Of a DNA stretch of 9,258 nt, positions 6,957-9,258 are shown piece by piece. Position numbers and translations under genes: made by a program. Origin of the DNA: Tannerella sp. (GTDB lineage Bacteria > Bacteroidota > Bacteroidia > Bacteroidales > Tannerellaceae); contig JAITMT010000134.1 in NCBI GenBank assembly GCA_031277235.1, positions 1 through 9,258 on the forward strand, in the 5' to 3' direction. Below the pieces are notes generated by a model, which was not told the DNA's origin, searched no databases, and saw nothing but the letters and a program-made list of their open reading frames with translations. The first letter of the stretch is position 1; every line of letters starts with the position of its first letter.

Positions 6957-7631
6957 TTAGTAACCAACAATAACTTTCGCTAACAGCCCGACTATCAAAA
7001 AGACAAGCGAAACATAAAACGCTATTGAAGCGCAAATTGCTCCTAATTGACTCAATTTAGTTTCATCCTCCTGTCCCAACATTCTGTTTAAGAATTTAGC
7101 AATTCCCGACAATATCAATGCTACAATAATACCACCTATAACTTTGTGTTTGAGATAAAGCGGAAAAGCATTGGCTATTCCTCCTATAAGTTGTGAACCG
7201 ACTGAATAGCGTGAAGAAGAATAATTCAAAAGAATATAAACATCTATTAATGCCGCAACAATGCCTAAAACAAAAATAATTTTGCCTGCACTATTTGTTG
7301 TAATAAAACTCTGTCCTATTGACGTAACAATTTTATCAATATCGTTACTGTTTTTCAACGCTTCGGGAATAATTTGTCCTCCATCTTCGGGACAGAATTT
7401 AGTTCCGTCTGTATATTCACGCCCGCATTTTACACATTTGGGAATTAGCTTTTCGGGTGATGCTAATTTTGAGCCATCAACATCGCAAAACTTTGTTCCC
7501 GCAGGAAAAGCTTTGTTACATTTTGGGCAAGTTGGAGTTTCTATATACTCCGTTTCGAGATTGCAACCGCAATTTTGGCAGAATTTTGTACCCAATTCAA
7601 ATTCTGCATTGCATTTAGGGCATTTGTGCAT
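6957..7631 (-). CDS. Triple zinc-ribbon, three-helix membrane protein
   Basis: 224 residues, function unknown. Three zinc ribbons sit at an exact 31-residue spacing: Cys4/Cys7/Cys18/Cys21, Cys35/Cys38/Cys49/Asp52 and Cys66/Cys69/Cys80/Asp83. Each shares x-F-x-x-GTKFC. The last ligand is Cys only in the first ribbon; the other two have Asp (CDVDG, CPEDG). A polar linker (about 88-115) leads to three hydrophobic helices (about 117-135, 163-181, 196-222). The ribbons are presumably cytoplasmic. It is AT-rich like its downstream neighbour and is first in the cassette. Its upstream side is the 23-bp repeat array, with no recognisable TAnnTTTG promoter. The preceding AAAAGAAGAAT may serve as a weak ribosome site. 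Confidence 0.78.
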   Translation of the reverse strand: MHKCPKCNAEFELGTKFCQNCGCNLETEYIETPTCPKCNKAFPAGTKFCDVDGSKLASPEKLIPKCVKCGREYTDGTKFCPEDGGQIIPEALKNSNDIDKIVTSIGQSFITTNSAGKIIFVLGIVAALIDVYILLNYSSSRYSVGSQLIGGIANAFPLYLKHKVIGGIIVALILSGIAKFLNRMLGQEDETKLSQLGAICASIAFYVSLVFLIVGLLAKVIVGY

Positions 7632-7659
7632 ATTCTTCTTTTATATATATCTTTTTAAT

Positions 7660-7728
7660 CGCCCGGTTAAAGCATGTTTAACAACGCGGTTAAAAGTCCT
7701 TTAACCGGGCGGTTAAAGACCGTTTAAC
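7660..7728. repeat. Three-copy 23-bp array of GGTTAAA-N5-TTTAAC
   Basis: GGTTAAA occurs at 7665, 7688 and 7711 and TTTAAC at 7677, 7700 and 7723, all spaced exactly 23 bp. Each unit is GGTTAAA, five variable bases, TTTAAC, five variable bases. A further CGTTAAA (7737-7743) lies just out of phase, inside the DUF4469 gene. The half-sites alternate in orientation every 11-12 bp. The array also yields a 13-bp perfect inverted repeat (7660-7672 with 7699-7711). Its last base is the first base of the DUF4469 stop codon on the plus-strand numbering. It could be an operator array for the zinc-ribbon cassette or a transcription end. Confidence 0.85.
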
Positions 7729-8450
7729 TATTGCACCGTTAAAATTTTATCAAAAGAAACCGTACGCGGGTCTTTCAACAGTTTGCTTATGGCATACTGT
7801 GTCGTAATCTCCACCTTATACGTGCCTGCGGCTAAGACGGGTATCACGATAATCAGTTCGGAGGGATTGTTGGTCACAATATCCGTAGGATCCACCTTGA
7901 TGCGTCCTGCCGCATTGGAGAAATAGACCCCGTTGGCGGGATTGTCGCCGGCGATTTTGAGTTTGCTGCCTGTGATTTTCAGGTTGCGGTTGGGCGTGAG
8001 GAGGTCGTTCACGCTGCCTGTTTTCACGTTCGTAACCTGCGCGATGCTGAGCGCGGCGTCGGCAACGCCGAGAATCTCGACCGTAACGGCTTCGAGTTCC
8101 TTTCGCAACAGCGAGCCTTGCGTGAAGTCGAACGAAAGCGCGTGTTTCGTTTTGTCGAACGTTTCGTCGGGACTGTTAAACACGCCGCGGACGTGCGCGC
8201 TTGCCGAAAACCAGCCGGTATTCACCGAAAATCCGTCGCAGAGATTGTACGCCATTTCCTTGAAGAAAAGGTTTGCGGCGTGTTCCATGGCGGCAGCCGA
8301 TACGTCGGCGCCACCGCGCGTTACAGCCGAAGTGCATACGTCCTGCACGTTCAGCGAGCGTTCCGAACTGACCCTGGCGATGAAATCGTTTGGGCTGTCC
8401 GTCAGTACGTTATCGTATAGATAACATTTGATGTTGTGTAAGGTCTTCAT
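7728..8450 (-). CDS. HU-like DNA-binding domain plus DUF4469 protein
   Basis: 240 residues. The N-terminal part (about 1-125) resembles the Bacteroidota HU/IHF-like DNA-binding domain found ahead of DUF4469. It has a helix with AAMEHAANLFFKEMAYNLCDG, a G-x-V-x-TGWFS strand, FDKTKHALSFDF, and GSLLRKELEAVTVEILG. The C-terminal part (about 140-238) looks like the DUF4469 beta-sandwich: LTPNRNLKITGSKLKIAGDN, then GVYF...GRIKVDP and ELIIVIPVLAAGTYKVEI. Family role is not established; the HU-like half implies DNA binding. No signal peptide or membrane helix is seen. The ATG at 8450 is used because the domain begins there. The stop (TAG) overlaps the 23-bp array. Confidence 0.82.
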   Translation of the reverse strand: MKTLHNIKCYLYDNVLTDSPNDFIARVSSERSLNVQDVCTSAVTRGGADVSAAAMEHAANLFFKEMAYNLCDGFSVNTGWFSASAHVRGVFNSPDETFDKTKHALSFDFTQGSLLRKELEAVTVEILGVADAALSIAQVTNVKTGSVNDLLTPNRNLKITGSKLKIAGDNPANGVYFSNAAGRIKVDPTDIVTNNPSELIIVIPVLAAGTYKVEITTQYAISKLLKDPRTVSFDKILTVQ

Positions 8451-8463
8451 ACATTAGATATTT

Positions 8464-8488
8464 ATGGATTTGAAAATTTGAAGATTGC
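8464..8488 (-). repeat. TTCAAAT microsatellite fragment
   Basis: Read on the minus strand this is CAATCTTCAAATTTTCAAAT, the same AT-rich unit as at 674-705 and 3801-3840, here in the opposite orientation. It lies just upstream of the DUF4469 start codon and directly beside the left inverted arm at 8489. Confidence 0.55.
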
Positions 8489-8767
8489 ACCTCTCCCCTG
8501 CCCCTCTCCACAGGGAGAGGGGAACAGTAGCAGGAACGATGGGTGAATCCCGGCAACATTCCGCTCGCGCCGGTTTGTAACCGGTGTGTCGAATGGCACG
8601 GATTGCAAATCCGCGCCAGCGGGGTGGTTGTTTTGTAGGGGCGTACCTGCGTGTACGCCCAATTGTGTATCATATTGTTTTGGGCAGACACACAGGTCTG
8701 CCCCTCCGGTGATGAGGGTCGGGGTGAGGTCTTCCCCCTCTCTTGTGGAGCGGGGCAGGGGAGAGGT
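8489..8767. repeat. 279-bp hairpin mosaic bounded by 36-bp inverted arms
   Basis: The left arm (8489-8524, ACCTCTCCCCTGCCCC first) and right arm (8732-8767) are inverted copies matching at 30 of 36 positions, with the outer 16 exact. Between them lie a self-hairpin CCCCTCTCC/GGAGAGGGG (8501-8522), a cloverleaf-like repeat (8562-8621), GGGCGTAC/GTACGCCC (8639-8646 with 8653-8660) and GGGCAGAC/GTCTGCCC (8682-8689 with 8696-8703). It has no coding sense and no clear target-site duplication. It resembles a MITE-like element or a nested pile of repeats. The right arm ends two bases before the DUF1080 stop. Confidence 0.65.
8562..8621. repeat. Diverged copy of the cloverleaf-like repeat
   Basis: Same plan as 6123-6191 and 6235-6302. 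Outer arms are CGCTCGCGC/GCGCCAGCG (one mismatch). Hairpin one is CCGGTT-TGT-AACCGG, and hairpin two is CGGATT-GCA-AATCCG. The TGT and GCA loops are identical to the other copies, while both stems differ in sequence yet stay fully paired. The middle segment between the hairpins is shorter. Confidence 0.75.
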
Positions 8768-8769
8768 GG

Positions 8770-9258
8770 TCATTTCAATTCCTTAATCCGTATATTCCTC
8801 AATTTCAGTTCGCTGCCGTGACCGAGGAAGCCGATATGTCCACTTTTGTTGAACAGTCCGGGATGTTGCTGACCGTCGGGCGTACCGTTTTTTGAGGCTT
8901 CGCGGATGTTGCCGTCGAGAATCACTTTTCCGTTGAGCGTCACGCGAATACGATCGCCGTCGGCATAGATTTCTTCCTCGTTCCATTCGCCGACAGGCTT
9001 CATCGCGCCGTGTTCGGCGGGTATCACGCCATAAACCGAGCCGTGATGCTGATACGGTTGAATATCCTTGTAAACAGGGTCTTCGCAGTCCAAAATCTGA
9101 ATTTCCATCGCATTGTAGGCGTTGTCGCCTTCCATGAGGGCACGGATGCCTACGCCGTTATTTGCCGCCGGAGTCAGTTGAAATTCAAAGCGAAACGCGA
9201 AATTGGCATATTCGCCTTTGGTGTAAAGATTGCCGCCGAAACTGCCGCTTGGCTTCAC
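8770..9258 (-). CDS. DUF1080 / 3-keto-disaccharide hydrolase, C-terminal part
   Basis: The last 162 residues of a gene that continues past the right edge; the first visible codon (GTG) is internal. The sequence follows the DUF1080 jelly-roll pattern: [19 protein letters not shown] (9-26 region), GVGIRALM, then MEIQILD (51-57). [10 protein letters not shown] and GEWNEEEI follow in the middle, then the LNGK strand and the closing GHIGFLGHG...LRNIRIKEL. Members act in Bacteroidota carbohydrate metabolism on 3-keto sugars, usually as secreted or periplasmic lectin-like enzymes; this is family knowledge, and the N-terminal signal region is outside the window. No frameshift is seen. The TGA stop (8772-8770) lies two bases from the right inverted arm. 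Confidence 0.88.
   Translation of the reverse strand: MKPSGSFGGNLYTKGEYANFAFRFEFQLTPAANNGVGIRALMEGDNAYNAMEIQILDCEDPVYKDIQPYQHHGSVYGVIPAEHGAMKPVGEWNEEEIYADGDRIRVTLNGKVILDGNIREASKNGTPDGQQHPGLFNKSGHIGFLGHGSELKLRNIRIKELK

Noticed and set aside
7660..7711. Intrinsic terminator
   Set aside because: The 13-bp inverted repeat has a 26-nt loop and no T-run follows on either strand; the regular 23-bp array explains the symmetry better.
8489..8767. Insertion sequence
   Set aside because: No transposase coding sequence lies between the inverted arms and no target-site duplication is evident; at most a non-autonomous element.
8462..8786. Several open frames on both strands between the DUF4469 and DUF1080 genes
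   Set aside because: They run through nested hairpin repeats on both strands with no ribosome site or domain.

Overview
The window looks like chromosomal DNA from an uncultured or little-studied member of the Bacteroidota (Bacteroidales-like). Four things point that way. Two genes are preceded by the phylum's characteristic -7 box, TAnnTTTG (TATCTTTG at 838-845 and, on the minus strand, 5939-5932). There is a periplasmic Reg_prop/Y_Y_Y sensor fused to a LytS-type histidine kinase. There is a protein with an HU-like DNA-binding domain followed by DUF4469. There is also a DUF1080 (3-keto-disaccharide hydrolase) gene. Lineage is inferred from these families and promoters, not from a marker gene.

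Layout. Bases 1-837 hold no gene: a strong terminator (44-84), a five-copy 23-bp CACGTG array (317-430), a chain of small hairpins (526-671) and an AT-rich microsatellite (674-730). The sensor kinase (872-3778, +) follows from a well-formed promoter. It converges on a minus-strand block read right to left: nucleotidyltransferase antitoxin mntA (5908-5615), HEPN toxin hepT (5622-5248, overlapping mntA by 8 bp) and lpdA, dihydrolipoyl dehydrogenase (5222-3864, 25 bp after hepT). Next comes a repeat-rich spacer (about 5954-6302) containing a 112-bp tandem duplication of a cloverleaf-like GC-rich repeat. It abuts a decayed zinc-ribbon gene fragment (6376-6303). That fragment is the last member of an AT-rich minus-strand cassette of zinc-ribbon membrane proteins (7631-6957 and 6944-6387). 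To the right is a second 23-bp-period array (7660-7728), unrelated in sequence to the first, which runs into the stop codon of the HU-like/DUF4469 gene (8450-7728). A mosaic of hairpins lies between 36-bp inverted arms (8489-8767). The window ends inside a DUF1080 gene (8770-9258, 5' end missing).

How it fits together. The kinase, lpdA and DUF1080 genes are ordinary Bacteroidota functions (environment sensing, 2-oxoacid dehydrogenase or glycine cleavage chemistry, carbohydrate catabolism) and show no shared pathway. The accessory content is the mntA-hepT toxin-antitoxin pair and the zinc-ribbon cassette. The most unusual part is the intergenic DNA. Several repeat families are packed right up against gene 3' ends. 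One family (6123-6191, 6235-6302, 8562-8621) keeps its loops while its stems change by compensating substitutions, which suggests selection on a folded DNA or RNA form.
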